From: Siniperca chuatsi
Taxonomy: Eukaryota > Chordata > Actinopteri > Centrarchiformes > Sinipercidae
Direction: 5' to 3'
Length of the DNA: 64,000 nucleotides
Assembly (NCBI RefSeq): GCF_020085105.1
Contig: NC_058051.1
Span: 26,648,955-26,712,954 of the forward strand
The position numbers and the translations under genes are program-made. Below the pieces are notes generated by a model, which worked only from the letters and a program-made list of their open reading frames with translations, did not search any database and was not told where the DNA came from. Positions 1 through 13,460 of the stretch are shown piece after piece. Position 1 is the first letter of the stretch, and each line of letters opens with the position of its first letter.

Positions 1-3000
1 GACAGCTCTAATGACTTGGCCCCCATTGCTATGGAGAAGAAGCCAGTTGTAGAAAATTCAAAACGCTTCGTCGTCGCACTTGTAAACAAAACACGTCGTC
101 ATAACTACTGAATTCATCCAAAACTGACCCAGAAATCCAACGTGAACTGAGTTTTTTGATAAAAGCAAAAAATCTTTTGCTCCTGCACATGACAGAATTT
201 CAGGCTCAGTGATTGGGGGATTCTTGCTGAAATGCACATTGGGAGTCGAAGTTAACGTCTCCCTGGAAATTTTTAAGTACACAGTCTTGTACCTTTACTT
301 ACTAGATATCTATAATGCAGTTATTCATATTTTGTACTAATGATTCAACCAGGGGAGTTTGATGGCGATCCAAACCGTAGAAGTGCCCCAACTGTGAGTC
401 ATTCAGACATTGTCTGTGGGAAAAATTAATTGGACTTTTCCTTCCAGAATCAGGGCCCCCCCGAAAGAGCTCCTTCCACTTCACAACTGTATTGAATTTG
501 AAAGGGTGTGTTTTATTGCTTTTCATTTCTATTTTTCATTTGCAAGAGAGATCTATTGTCTTGCTCAAAAGCTACATAGATTCACTTTAACTGCTCATTA
601 ACACTAAGTGTCTGCTCATTTGTTGTAAAGATTTATTCTAGTTAGCCTTCTATACATCTAGCAGAAACTTTAAAAGATGTAAGTCACAAGTTCGCAGCTC
701 ACCTGCCTGCGAATCTGTTAGAATTATTTATATGTTTCAGAAAAGTTCCACTTCTGCTATTTGCATTTCCTTACATATCTTGTCACATTATTTTCTGGTC
801 AAAACTTGCACCTCCGCCTCAGAATGAATGAATTTCAAGTAATTTTGTCATGAATCACAATCCATATCTGGATATTTATTACTGCATCTAAAAGATAAAT
901 GAAATATGTAAATTTAATGGATGCATCTGTTGATGAATAATGGACCATGGCCCCCACAGCGTGTGCATATGAGGTGATTAGAACTACTCGTTTTCTGGCA
1001 TTCAGTCTACCATATATTTCACTGTATACTGCACATAGGAAGCTTTTTTCTATAAGTTTTAGAGTTTTTTCCAATAACTCTTTACTCCTCTGATCTCCTG
1101 TGCCATAGTCTAGTGTTATTCCACTGATGTAATATTAGTGATAAAAATGCATCAGGGTTACATGGCTGTTTTCACATCTCCAATAATTCATAGTGAAACA
1201 ATGGAGCAATTTTCCACTTATGGACAAGCTGTAAGGTCATTCCATCAATTCTTGTCAGCCTAGGTAACATCATTTCAGACCAGGCAGCGCCTGCTTTGCA
1301 GAGGGCACTAATATAATCAGAGGATGAAATGTCACAACAAACCTCAAAATTGCACCTCTATTTTCCCGTTCTGTGCAAAGAAGGAGAAAAATAAATCAAA
1401 TTCTGCCTTTAGTTTTAATGAAACATGATCACCCAAGGTGTTCAAAAGCCTCGTGTATGACCCTACTAACACACACACATATTGACATGCTCACAAATCT
1501 AGTTCATACAGACGTAGACACACTTTTCTGTGCCTCCTAGTCTTTTGTCATGAGGTTGTTATTCAATTTGTCCTACCCCACATCTCCCTGATTGTACTTC
1601 TTGTGGGTCATGTTTCCTCAGGGGATTGTTAATGGCAGTATAAGTGAAAACACAAAATATAGGAAGCAGCAGAGATTCCAGGAAATGGAAATGATACAGT
1701 CAGAACTGATGGAGGGCCTTAGGCACCATATGTTCTCGTTGCACTGTGACTAACACATTTTCTGGCAGCTCACAAACAGGAGATTTATTTATTTTCAGAC
1801 ACAAAAGAGTACTGTCTACAACCCAAAAAAGATATTCTACACATTGTATAATGGACTATTGGTGCACTTGCCCTTTGGCTGCAGTTTAAAATAAATGAAG
1901 AAAAACATCTTCAATCACTGTCATAATACATAGCGGCAGAATTCAGTACACTGTTGGCATCATAGTATAAAACAATGCAGCGTTGCTTACATATTACACC
2001 CTTGGTTTGTCCCTTAAGCATTGGTATTTGTATTAAATTTAGCCTTTCATGTGTGCAACGTTTCTATCTAATTATTGAATAAAGTTTTAATATAGTAGAC
2101 CGCCTCCTCATTATCTTGGCATAGCCTGTGGTTAGTTACAGTTTTAGTAGATAGAAAATATCTCACATCCTTCACCCAGAGGCTACAGGCGAAACACCTC
2201 ACACCCTTCTGTTGGCTGGACCTCTTATGGTGAAGCATGACACGTGTTATTTTCACACACGTCTGTATGAGAATAATGACACTATTTCACTATGTCACTT
2301 TACTTATTGGAGATGTTTGTACAGTACATGTATATATGGTTTAATCAAAACTAATCTTTCCTGGAGGAATTCAATCTGCCCACGGCTACATGTGGAAACA
2401 GGATGTTATGTTGGTATTGAAAAACTGGATCGGATTTGACTGATATGTGAGTTAAATTAAATTTTATTTTGTCCTTTATATCATGATCTAAGAAAGAGGT
2501 TGTTGGGTAAAACCAAAGAAGACTTTTTTGGAGGAGGCGGACGTAATGAAAAGGCTTTATGACACTTTTGAATTTTCAGAGTATCTGGAATGTAGATGCT
2601 TTTATATTGTGTTTCTGTGTAAAACATGTTTTTCTTTCTTTTCTCTGGTTCAGGAACCATGTGATTATTATGTGCCATGGATACACATTATCAATGGTAT
2701 TACAGGAAAATAAAGAATCCATTCATTCATACACTTTACAGTTTAAACTATTTTGCCCAACAAGCCCTGACATAATATTTTAGAGTGATTTCTTTCACAT
2801 TAGTGGACAGTTGAAAAAGGCCACAGTGGATAAAACACTAGAAACCCCTTTCAGTATAATACAGCACCACAAACTACAGCTTTCAAAATGACCATAAAGT
2901 TGAATAAACAGCTCTCGCACACCTCTGACAGTCTGAACAAAAACGTAATACAGTACCCTTACTTTTGTAGGGCTGTTAATGCTGGATTGTTTTAGATTGT

Positions 3001-3740
3001 ACAGGAGAGATTTTTCTGGTATTTCTGTGAACATTTTAAGCACCATAAGTAAAAAAAGATCAGTTAAACAGATGAGATTAGGAAAACAGATAAACAGTAA
3101 AATTTCTTCTTTTGTAATATGTATTGTTTGACTACCTTGAGCTTCTTTGTTGTTTAAAACAGCATTAATTGATTTCTGGTCACATGGCAAAGCAACAAAC
3201 TGTGAACACAATTGAAGGACACATTATAACCTGATAAAGTTATCATGGTGAACGTGTTACAGCAGAACAGTTGCCTATTTACACATCTACAGTAGCTTCT
3301 GGTCTGGAAATAAAAATACACTCTTGGAAGCAAAGTAATTAAAGGCCTAGTTTATCTTTGACCGGTTAATACACATTAAATGTACACACCTATCCTTGCA
3401 AATCACATTAATCTGACAAATCACAGCGCTATAATTAAAGGTAAAAAAAAATAATAGGCTAATGAGCTCAGATTTAGATCAGTGTTAATTGATTTTTTTG
3501 GCCACTTGGGTGTAGTGAGGCAACCTGTAAACACAAAAAATCCATTATAAAAGCTCTTTCGTATCTGGCAGAAAAGTTTTTTTTTTAGATACCTAAATGG
3601 ATGATTGTAAAACAATAACCCTAAATATGTTCTTATATGGTAATACCAGTATCAAGATCAACAGCCTGAGAATCCTGATTTCTATTACCTTCATTGACCT
3701 CTATTGTTGTTCTGCAGCAATGTCAATAAAAGAATTAGAA
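1..3740. other. Gene-poor intergenic DNA
   Basis: AT-rich sequence with stops in all frames and no convincing exon (no open stretch with family-like residues and paired splice sites). At about 3145-3240 and 3480-3540 there are fragments resembling the 'ggccacttgg...gcagtg' repeat that is better preserved at 5355-5830. I see nothing else to annotate. Confidence 0.6.
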
Positions 3741-4083
3741 CAGTGCTGGAAGAAGTATTCAGATCCTTTTATCAGCAAAATATACTTCAAGAATCGAAAG
3801 AAAGAATACTCATATGCAGCAGAATGACCCCCGTCAGTGTTATATTATTATATCGTTTGATTATAATTGCTGATCCATCACTGTGAAGCTAAGTTAATTA
3901 CTTTATATACCGTTTGCTAGAGCTGTCAGATAAATGTAGTGGAGTACAAAGTACAATATTTCCCTCTGGAATGAAGTGGAGTAGATGTATAAAGTGGCAG
4001 AAAATGGAAATAATCAAGTAAGTGCCTTAAATTTACTTAAGTACAGTACTGATGTAAATGTACTTAGTTACATTCCACTACTG
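3741..4083 (-). repeat. 'ACTTAAGTA' hAT-like MITE, degraded copy
   Basis: The copy starts CAGTGCTGGAAGAAG and ends CATTCCACTACTG, so the termini are imperfect inverted repeats of the CAGTGGTGGAA type seen in better copies at 30,414 and 40,663. The interior has repeated AGTAC/ACTT words. No clear target-site duplication is visible in this copy. Strand is given relative to the copy at 40,663. Confidence 0.75.
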
Positions 4084-5339
4084 TCTTTTCTGGCTTTTCA
4101 AATGTGAGGATTTGATATTTTTCTTTGCCATACATCAATAGTAAACTGAATTATTTTGGTTTTGGGCTGTTATGGACTCGAATAAGAGAATGAATTTGAA
4201 TATGTCACACTGGGCTCTGGGAAGTTTTAATGGGCATTTGTCACTATTCACGGACCAGCTTTAGTTATGTCTTTACAGATCTCAGTTCTGATTTTGTTCT
4301 TTGCTGGAACAATACCGTATGTTTAGAGTTCAACCATTTAGTTATATTACCCTGTAAGGCTGCAAATTAATTTGTGTTATGAAGTGTACAGGCTTCACGT
4401 CTGATTCTACACCATCAACCCTGCCAGTGTGACTGGAGTGTCGGCCCCAGAGGCCTAAAGCTTTCACCGTGACAGACAGCTCAAAAGCCATTATGACTAA
4501 ACAGCAACATGAACTGAACCAGCCAGTGAAGATCTGAGACAGAAGAGGTACAGGGGGCTTTGTTAGAAAAGAGGGGAATGAGAAGAGCTTGACATCAGTG
4601 ACGTGAGGGAGTCAAATGAAGAAAAACAAAAGACTGAGAACCACTTTCTTTTCTCCTCAGCCGCTACCCAAAAATGAGACCAACCATCCAAAAATATACT
4701 ATAGTCAATCTGCAATTGATCTTTCGCCAAACCTTGCCCATAAACATTGATTGTTATAGCTCAGCAACCGTTACTAGGCAGGGCAAGCCTGTCAGTATAT
4801 GTCAGTATATAAAGAGTTTGGAGAGGGGTTTTCTTTCTTTCCAAAGGCAAAACAACATGAGTAAAAGTGAAAGAATGCATTAAACAGTGTGTTTGCGTGG
4901 CCCTAACGTAAGCTGCAATGTTAGCATGTCCAGCTTACTAGCTGACTGCCTACAGTACTAACCTCACCCAGCGTTACTTCTAAAGCTAAAAGGCATTTTA
5001 TACTTTGTGGATTCACAGTTTATGTTAAAAAGCTTCATTCATGTCCTGCACATCTACTGAGTAGTATTTTCCAGTGTGTGGAAGCTGATCCTAGATGCTA
5101 CTATATTTAGGTTTAGGCTAACGTCTGTCCTGCTCTTTATTGGATTTGGGTTTACTGTCCAGTACCCCGGCCAGCGTGTTGTGTCTTTATTTTCATGTCC
5201 TCTACATGGATCATCAGCTGGTGAGGATGTTGACTTTTTGCCTGGGAGCTTTTTAGACTCATCTTTTAGCACGTTATCATGTATGTTGCCATCAGTGCAT
5301 ATTTAAGACCCCTTTACAGAGTTCTTCAAGTCAGCTTGA
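4084..5339. other. Intergenic DNA, no feature recognised
   Basis: Mixed-composition sequence without a supportable exon or RNA gene. Short open frames here lack splice context and protein-family resemblance. Confidence 0.55.
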
Positions 5340-5354
5340 AACATTAAACCTGCA

Positions 5355-5830
5355 GTAACAGATTTTTTTGGCCACTTGGGGGCAGTGGAAACAAGTTGTG
5401 AAGACAACATTGACATCATCACCTTTTAAGTTGACATTGCGAACTTGTTAGCAAACATCCAGCAGTTACGGAGCAACATTAATCGTGTTTCTGGCCACCT
5501 GATGAATGTAAGTCCAATATTCACTATCTTTTCGCTCAGTTTTGGTCTCCACCAACTCCTGAGGGAAATATCTGGCTCTTCAGCTGCTAAATGCTCCGTT
5601 ATGTTCTCCAGCTAGTCTCTAACTGTGTCTGTCTGCTGTTTGTTGCTGAGCAGGTAGTGTAGTGGGTTTTTAGAGCTTTTTTGCTGAAACAGCTGCTTGC
5701 TGCAGCCAAACATTATGCTATGAGAGCGGTGAGAGTGAACCAAAACAATAATGTTGTGGGCAGGACAGCTAAACAATCTGCTGTATGTGAACAGAAAGCT
5801 TGACATGCGTAGCAACAGTAACTAAGGGGG
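5355..5830. repeat. Dispersed repeat ('ggccacttgg' family)
   Basis: The left boundary matches fragments at about 3145 and 3480 in this window (tttttttggccacttgg, then a run of similar words such as aacaagttgtgaa). The right end is near the G-rich string gggggggtgg at about 5826. It is classed as repeat because the same words recur locally. Its class is unknown. Confidence 0.5.
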
Positions 5831-7045
5831 GGTGGAGCGTAGTGAATGGTCAATTGTTGTATTTCAGTACCAAATTGTAGTATAATGTTATGCTCCAGTG
5901 GGGCAGAAGGTGAAAAAAGAGAATTTTGTTCTCATGCCCTGTTGAGTTCCTCCTCATCCTGTGAGGCTCTCAACGCTCTGCTTGCTTGGGGCCCGATTCT
6001 TTAATCAATAAACCAATGTTACTGCTCAATAGCTCAGCAGAGGCCTTGCCCAGTGCGCTGGCCTCGGTAACACACAGCAGGTTTCTGCATTACTCATCCT
6101 CCTAACCCTTTTGTCATTAATGACACTGATGGATTTTGTGGGAGAAAACCATGCAGAGAGATCCCGTTTATAATGCTGTTCAGACTGCTTACAGAGCTGA
6201 GTGGTATCCAAGCCACTGTTTGACTTTTGTCTTTAGCATGTTCATTTTAATGAAAAATGTGTTCCACTTGGGCGACCATTATTTCCTCCACCCACTGAAC
6301 TGGCTCACTGACTCTACTCTGCTGTATCTGTTTGATTTTAACCCCTGGTGTCATCAAAAGACTCTTACATTAAATAATCTTACACCTCCCCACTTTAAGG
6401 TGCAAAGAAAGGATAAAGGCTGGATTAATAGATACGACCACATAAACCTTCCTAATGCTGTATTTTTGATCAGTTTCCCTGCCATCTTACTTGAGTGAAT
6501 GCTATAAAAAAAAATTTTTAATTATTCTAATGATTACAACAATAATAGCACGGGCCTTTGAGGACTGGCGTTTGGTCTTTTCATGACAGCTGAGACAGAC
6601 ATTTTTCAGCGTGTTATCTTCCACAACAGGAACAAGCCATGTCTCCAGTGTTCTTTTGTGGTCTACGGTGAAATGTTGTATCAATAAAATACAGAGACAG
6701 TAGACAGTGGGTATGAATTATTGAAAGGCACAGTGGTTCGGCTGGGGTTCTAATCTCCACAGTGCAGTTAATTTGATGTTCTTGTTTTTTTGTTTTTGGA
6801 TTCAACCTGCAATGCACCATCCGTCCCTGCAAATACCACGGATAGAGAGGAGCAGACCAGTGGGAACTAAATGAATGATCCACTGAGGCTAATGTCCTCT
6901 GCCAGCCATGGTCTTGTTTAATAAACCTCAAGATGAGATGGGCATGCGAGAAATAATGAGTTCAAAAATAAGCCTCGTCAATTCAAGCCCACACACCTGA
7001 AGCTGCACCTAATAAAGAAAGTGGAATTTGTAATGAGGGTGAGTG
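5831..7045. other. Intergenic DNA, no feature recognised
   Basis: There is no supportable exon. Short open frames at 6136-6498 (+) and 6614-6931 (-) have no recognisable residues and no flanking splice logic. Confidence 0.5.
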
Positions 7046-7064
7046 TTGTGTGTGTGTGTGTGTG
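7046..7064. repeat. (GT)n microsatellite
   Basis: A short pure GT run. Confidence 0.9.
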
Positions 7065-7066
7065 TT

Positions 7067-7460
7067 TGGATGAGGGGGTTGTAAGTGCATCCCGCCATTC
7101 ATTAGCTACACCGGCTTTAAGGGATATGTTTTGTAACCTGTAGCAGCGCACTGGAGTGATTATCAATATCTAAGGCAGGCAGTTGATCAGTGGGAAATGT
7201 TCGCTCAGCAGAGTGTGAGACGCCGATCCGAGTTCTCATTTATCTCACTGAAAAAGTCTTGTGTTGCCTTTCACACGCACAGCAGGTGGGTCCAGCGCGG
7301 TGACATGCCGAGCCTTGATTGGAATACAATCAGCCAGCTCAAGATTCAACAAATTGGTCGATAAAGACAATGGGTTATTATCTCCCAGCCGCATCAGGAC
7401 AGGGGAATTAAAGTCCCAGGCTTTCCAATTAGTCTTTCTTATTTTATCATAATCGATTTG
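7067..7460. promoter_or_regulatory. Candidate conserved non-coding element
   Basis: A non-repetitive block of balanced base composition between AT-rich flanks, with dense homeobox- and GATA-like words (ATTAG, CAATTAG, TTATC, AATCGAT). It does not resemble any repeat elsewhere in the window and has no coding signature. The call rests on texture alone. Alignment to other fish would decide it. Confidence 0.25.
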
Positions 7461-8760
7461 AAACTAGCGAGGGGATACTCAGCCAACAGCGGGGAGTTCA
7501 GAGGGAAATTTGCTCCGGTAAAATGACTCTGCTGCTGTGAGCCTGATAGCTGCAGATATATTCAAACAGCTGTATGTTCGCGAACCTAATTTGCTTTTTT
7601 GCACTGTCACAGAGCAGAAAATGGGGCAAATTAAAGCAATTAATTTTATATTCTCAAATCTCCCTACAAAGAAAAATGAAAATTACAAATAGATTAAAGA
7701 ATATACATACTAAATATTCGGGTTCATTGATGGTTTCAGCAAAAAAACACACCATTGACCAATATTTAGCAGAAAAGAGCCTTAGCAGTACAAATAGAAA
7801 CACTATGGGAATGTATAGTTGTGTTTGACTGTGAAAAGTGCATCTTGGGGTGAGTTTATGGAGTAGTGAGAAATTAATAACCTGTATTACGTTGCAAGTT
7901 TAAGATAATTAAAACTATAATTGAAATTTTAATTCTCCTTTCTTTTGGGGAAAGGGAGTAAAAACTATAATGATACTGCCGCTGTGCATGTTATTCCATT
8001 TCCAAGGAGGATAAAACTGGCATTGCTATGAAAAGCACTGTGAACTTCAATTGTGCACTACTGACTGGAGCGTGTCTTTCGTTTTTTTGTTTAAAAAAAA
8101 AAAAAGTTTTTCATGCATTTCACTTCGGCTATCAACTATTAATGATTTAAGCGGTATGTTTCATTTCAATGATAAACATTTTGGGGGACCCACCTCTAGT
8201 ATTTCCCACCATGCTGTTAATTTTGTATTTCACTCTCACTGCAAAGTGGAAGCTAGCAAGCTAAGCTAACTAGTAAGTAGCTTGTAAAGCTTTATTTCCC
8301 TCCAGTCTCTGTCCTTTATCTTCTTATCTCTGTACATTTATGAAGTAGATTCATAAAACCCAGGAATGCACGCATGTGTTTTGCTCAAGTTGACGCATTT
8401 TCGTGTAAATTCACCCAGGGCGAATTCGTGTTTAAACACACAGTTAGTCTAACTTGGCACTGATTACCACTAGACATTACTTTTTGTTACTTTATGTTAT
8501 TTGAACACCTGCTAAACCACTGACAGGCACCTGGACACTTTGTGCTGTGTTTGCTCTGCATTATACAAAGGAAGGAGGTCTAGCTACCATTAGCTGTCTC
8601 TCTTTCGTGGGTTCAGTTGTGGTGATGGCAAATGACTAGACCGTCAAAACTCACAGCAAAAAGTTAATTAGCCCTGTAACCTCATGCTCTATAAGTAAGG
8701 TACGGATGAGTCACAGAGTAACAGAGTGCTCAGATCACAGATGGGGCTAAGCAATGGCCC
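7461..8760. other. Intergenic DNA, no gene seen
   Basis: AT-rich sequence with no supportable exon. The part after about 8140 has repeat-like words (cacctctagtatttcccacc, gctagcaagctaagctaact) typical of dispersed fish repeats, but without a clean boundary. Confidence 0.45.
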
Positions 8761-8764
8761 CATA

Positions 8765-9230
8765 CATTAACTCCATATGTCTCGATGATGGCGATATATA
8801 TATAGATATCATCATTGTTTATTTAATATTTCTGTTTTACCTTTAACAAACACTATTTCCCATAAGCCCTAGACCACCGTCAGTTAGTCACAGCTGTCAC
8901 AGTCCATGGGTGAGTCCAGAGGCTGCGGCTAGTTCAGACATGTCTGTAATAACAGCGGGAAAAAGTGGACTAACAGTGTAGACGTTTTTAGACTGCAGAA
9001 ATTACAGCAAAAAGGTTACAAAAAGGACATTAGAAGAGAGTGCTGGTGGATATTGTTGATGTTTATGGACAAAAACTAAGTTAGAATGACGAAGTACCCT
9101 GCTTTACTGGTAAATTTTCATGGGAGACGTAAATTTTATACTAACAAATTAATTGTTGTTTAGTTTTGTTAAAAACACGAAGGTTTCAACCTCTAACAGA
9201 AAATAATAATAAAGTGCTATAGTAGATGCC
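8765..9230 (+). repeat. Dispersed repeat, partner of 22.2-22.4 kb copy
   Basis: The segment around 8770-8870 (an ATCATTGTTTATT core, then CTTTAACAAACAC and TTTCCCATAAGCCC) matches the reverse complement of about 22,262-22,398. This shows two copies of one dispersed family in opposite orientation. Element class is unknown. Confidence 0.65.
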
Positions 9231-11616
9231 AATTTGCCAATTAGTATGGGTAACAAATCCACTGAACACATTTCCGATGAAGGCCGATGAAGGAAACGCT
9301 GAATGAGAGACTGCGTTGAGTTACAGAAGCTACTGGAACAGCCAGGATAGCCCAGACATGACGTCAGGACTTTGTCTCTCTACTGAAGCGATATTACGAA
9401 CTGTTTTTGTACCTGCCCTCACAGATATTGCTCCAATCAAATTGGTAGTACCAACATTGTCAGCTGGTACCAAAGATTCACGCCACCCCGTGAACACTAA
9501 TATACAGGTCAGAAAAATAAATGAAACTTAAATTTCTTCTGTTCTATTACAATTTTGACCAAATAAGTACACAAATCAAAACAAACACCAAGTATATATA
9601 CTGATTTGTACGCAAAAGGAATTTTGAATTCAGTTGGACTTTTAACTAACAAATATAACAATGTATCATCACAAATGGCATTTTTTTGTTACAGTAGTGT
9701 GGTAAAGATATTATAACTTTTGGTTAGTGTGATCTTTTTATGCCATATAAGTAGTGTTTCAATCTGTAGAAAATCTTTAGTTTATAAACAGTTCAGAAAG
9801 GTAATAATTCTACTTTATGTTTATTAGTAGTGGGTGGTGGTGTTGTACTGGTGTGTGTTTCTAATGTTCTGGCCCTCTCATGTATGTAAATGTGGTGGCC
9901 AAAATATTAGAAATATCTCTCAATATAAAGCAGTCCACTGCAAACTACAACCTCAATAATAAACATGTAGTTAAATTAATACCTCTCTGACAGTGTCAGT
10001 AAAAACTGAACATTATTATCTTTGTAAAGGCAGAATTTATGGCAGAGCTGTTGTTTTGGATCACATTAGATTGTACAAGTGTACCTAATGAAGTGGCCGG
10101 TGTACAAGGAGACATTTCATACAACCCCCAACCTACACATCCTCCAACATTATGGGAAGCAGCTTGTCTTTTGCTTCCTTGTGGCAGAAATAATTTAAAT
10201 CAACGGCTACGTAACATGCAATGGCATTTAATGTCCCCACAGCTCAATAGTGGATGCCAGTGGCACTGTGATGTACGTTCAATTCCTCCAGTGAGAATGA
10301 TGTGAGGTGACAGCGGATTTGGTCAGGATTGGTGTGACATGCACTCTGTGAACAGGGACCCATCCTTGAAAAAGCACCCACAAATAATATTTCCTCTTTC
10401 CTGTGCACCTGCTGACAAAACCAAAGACCAATTTCTCTGTCAAACATAGAACCGAAAATCAGTGCTCATGGACTTACAAGAAACTCATTGGTTGGAAGGA
10501 GAAATATAATATTAGATGGATTAGCAAGTGATTATAGATTACAGTTTTGGATATCTAATATGCAACAGATCACGTAATTGGTATGAAATCATATGCCCTG
10601 GTATACTTACTGCAATGGTATTCTAAATCCAGTTTTCCAAATAAAAATAAAGCATTTTCAAATTGTACACTTGTAAGCTCAACTATCTAAAAAATATTTA
10701 CACTGAGAGCTCAGGGAAGACTGCTTTTCGAAATCTATAAAGCTGCAATTCTTTACACACCCTTTGGTCATATCTTGTACAGTGTAAATGTATGAGTTTC
10801 CTCTGCTTCTAGACAATTCAGCCAATATTTGCCAGACTGACCGGCACATTTTCACAACTAGAATTCACACAATGAAGACTTGAAGCGCACAAAGTCTGCC
10901 AGAGCCCATAGTAGAGCTGCTCCTTTAACAATGATTTCGAAGAGAGGGATTATTATTCCTTTAAGAAGGGTGAAGCCCACTACAAGTGCCAAAGCAACAG
11001 CTCCACAAGGCTGCAACAGATGTGTAAATCACCTCTCATGAATAAGTCAAAAATCCAATTCAGGATGTTGAAACTTTACTGAGTGGATTAAACACACAAT
11101 GTTACTGCTTTTGTGCTCACATGTGTTCATATTTGTTTTTCACCCAGGCACAGCAACATACATTTGTGAAAAGGTTTCTCATCTCTTTTCTTTGTAAGTC
11201 TGAGTGGTAAGGACAGCATCAGCTGGGATTAGTCAGCCTTAAGGTTTATCTATGAATGGTATAAAAGCTCTGCTTACTGGAGCAAACTGGGGAGTTTGTT
11301 TTATTCAACTATTGCTCCCTGTTGCCCTGAGGTCACAAAAACTCATTAAGGATGTATTAATGACTCTGTCGATGCTCTGTCTGAGCAACCATCTGTGACC
11401 GTACATGTGGTAAAAAAAAAGTAAAACCACATGTTAAATGGCAAAAAAGCAGAATGTAGCTCTGTCATTCACATACAAGTAAAGCATTGCTATATACAAA
11501 ATCTTTTAAAATTAGCTTTCTTCTGAGGAAAAGCTGAACATGGAGACTTACAAAGCACATCAGGAAAGCTACTGCCTTACACCCAATATAGATCAGGAGT
11601 TAATTATAATCCTTAC
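9231..11616. other. Intergenic DNA, no gene seen
   Basis: There is no supportable exon or RNA gene. The short open frame at 10,039-10,305 lacks recognisable residues or splice sites. Confidence 0.5.
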
Positions 11617-11817
11617 CCGGTTCTTTGCGGTCAGAGCTCTGGCTGGACAACAGGAAGAGGTAATCCTGACAGGTGTCCCGATCCAACAGTGTGCTGTTGT
11701 GAAGGCAAAGGTCAACAATTAGGGTCACAGCTTTCTGACAGACCATGTCATACTCCTCTCGGTCAGAACTCATGCTCCCAGCAGCATCCTCAGCCGTTGT
11801 GTGCTCATCCAAGGGGA
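11617..11817 (-). CDS. Isolated internal coding exon of an unidentified gene
   Basis: Read on the minus strand, a pyrimidine-rich tract ends in TTAG at 11,819-11,818. It is followed by a 201-bp open exon that ends at a strong donor, CCGG|GTAAGG, at 11,617. Both splice phases are 1, so the exon is a symmetric cassette of 66 full codons. The encoded peptide begins PLDEHTTAEDAAGS and contains an amphipathic helical stretch (VCQKAVTLIVDLCL) followed by a Leu/Asp-rich part ending SSQSSDRKEP. It looks like ordinary cytosolic protein, unlike the low-complexity frames around it. I do not recognise the family. No second exon could be paired with it within the window, so its gene must have long introns or be a remnant. 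Confidence 0.55.
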
Positions 11818-11929
11818 CTAACACACCCACACACACACGCAGCAGCCTAGCATGCAGAAGATAAATGCAACTCGTCTCTGTCCTCGGCTGATTCTTCTCC
11901 TTCTTCCACACTCTCTCTAGTGTGTTTAC

Positions 11930-11995
11930 ACACAAACACACTTGAGTGTATGTGCATGTTTGCGTGTGTGTGTGTTTCAGTTTGTGTGTGTATTG
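11930..11995. repeat. TG-rich degenerate microsatellite
   Basis: Interrupted TG/TGTG runs. They generate the Thr/His/Tyr-rich antisense frame next to the orphan exon, and that part is not coding. Confidence 0.8.
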
Positions 11996-12895
11996 ATGTG
12001 TGCAAGCAGGGCCAAGATTGTTGAGTGCATGAATGTGGTGTATGACATAAATGTTTGTGTATGTATGTGTGTTCAATAGTGTGTGAGAACTTAATGAATC
12101 ACATTTGTCCCCAGGTGAGGGCAGAATTATTGCATCACATAAATGCTAAAGAAGCAAGTCAAGTGAAACAAACATGAGCAATACTCCATACGCCAACAAG
12201 CACCGGAGCCTAACGACGACCCTACCCCCCTTTACCTCCCGTCTCTTCATCCCTCCGTTTCGACATCGCTCCCCACTCACCCCCACCCTTGATCTGACTG
12301 TGATGCCACCACCACTCCTTCTCTGAGTGTGCACAAACTAAAAAAAAAAACATAACGACCACTGGGCTTGTTTTTCTCAGGTTTGACTAACACGGCTGGT
12401 CCCTGCAGGTCAGAATGTCTCCTGTGATAAATTTCCCCCGAGCTGAACCACCTGTGGCTGCCAGGTCTCGCCGCTGCCACCGACAATCCCCCATCGCTCT
12501 GATTGTGATCCCTAACGGTTTACAATCTGTAATGATGAGGGTTCAACTATGTGTCTGTGTGAGAAAGAGAGAAACAGGGAGAGGGACCAATTTGTGAGGC
12601 TGCATACAATGTGATCAAATGGTCACTTAGACATGCTGATATACAGTATGTGTTTATTTTACATACAATGTTTAATTGCGTAGAACTGTTTGTAGATGTA
12701 AATAAGTGGGAATTGGGATGTGAAATTGCTCTAATGTATCTGTTGGGACACTGTAGCTAATGAAGCCCAATGAAAGCAAATACATCTCTAGTAGCTGATC
12801 CCTGTGCTATTTTTCCATAAACCTCTGAGGATTCAATTTAAATTAATTTCTCATATCTGATCATTAGAATAAGTGAACTTTCAAATGTGTGAAGA
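11996..12895. other. Intergenic DNA
   Basis: Includes a C-rich patch at about 12,220-12,300 and a 10-A run near 12,340. No exon or RNA gene is seen. Confidence 0.5.
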
Positions 12896-12899
12896 TGGG

Positions 12900-13460
12900 C
12901 AGAAAACCCCGAGGCGAGGGGGGAAAAAAACTACCTAATTAACTTGACTTTTCTGCTATATTATATTGAACTATATGCGAACTTGCTTGACCTCACCCTT
13001 AATTATGTTCTTACCAACTTAATCATTAATGAAAGTAATTCATTAAACCCTGTGACGAATAAGGCATCAGAGTTTGCCTGAGTTTAACCACATTTGCGCT
13101 GACTGAAAACCAGGACGCAAATACTACGCTGTCTACGTTGGTGGGTTATTGTTCCGAGATCGATTAGATAATTGAGAGCTTATCTTGGTCGCCACCTGCT
13201 TCCCTCAAAGGTTGGATCTGGGGTCTCCCGTGCTTCCTGTTACTCAAGATTGGATCTACTCTTCTTGGGCAACCCTGATTAACAAGCAAATAACAAATTG
13301 TTTCTGGCTGCGGGTTTTCAAAGGAATCAATTACTTCTCTGCGTCTGCTGCAGCTGATACCGACTCGCCCCCTTCATTTGCCCCGCGGTCTTGTTAATGC
13401 TTACAGGTTCACTGCTACCTGTATTTTATTTCGCATTCACAAGCAAGTGCTTAGACGTCA
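12900..13460. promoter_or_regulatory. Candidate conserved non-coding element
   Basis: A long non-repetitive block with many TAAT/ATTA words (TTAATTATG, TTAATCATTAATG, AATTCATTAAA), then CG-containing words and a GATCGATTAGATAATTG motif near 13,160. It has no coding signature. The texture resembles vertebrate developmental enhancers, which is inference only. Confidence 0.25.

Noticed and set aside
2795..3211. Minus-strand open frame of 138 codons
   Set aside because: Low-information sequence overlapping repeat-like DNA. No domain, splice-site pairing or start context.
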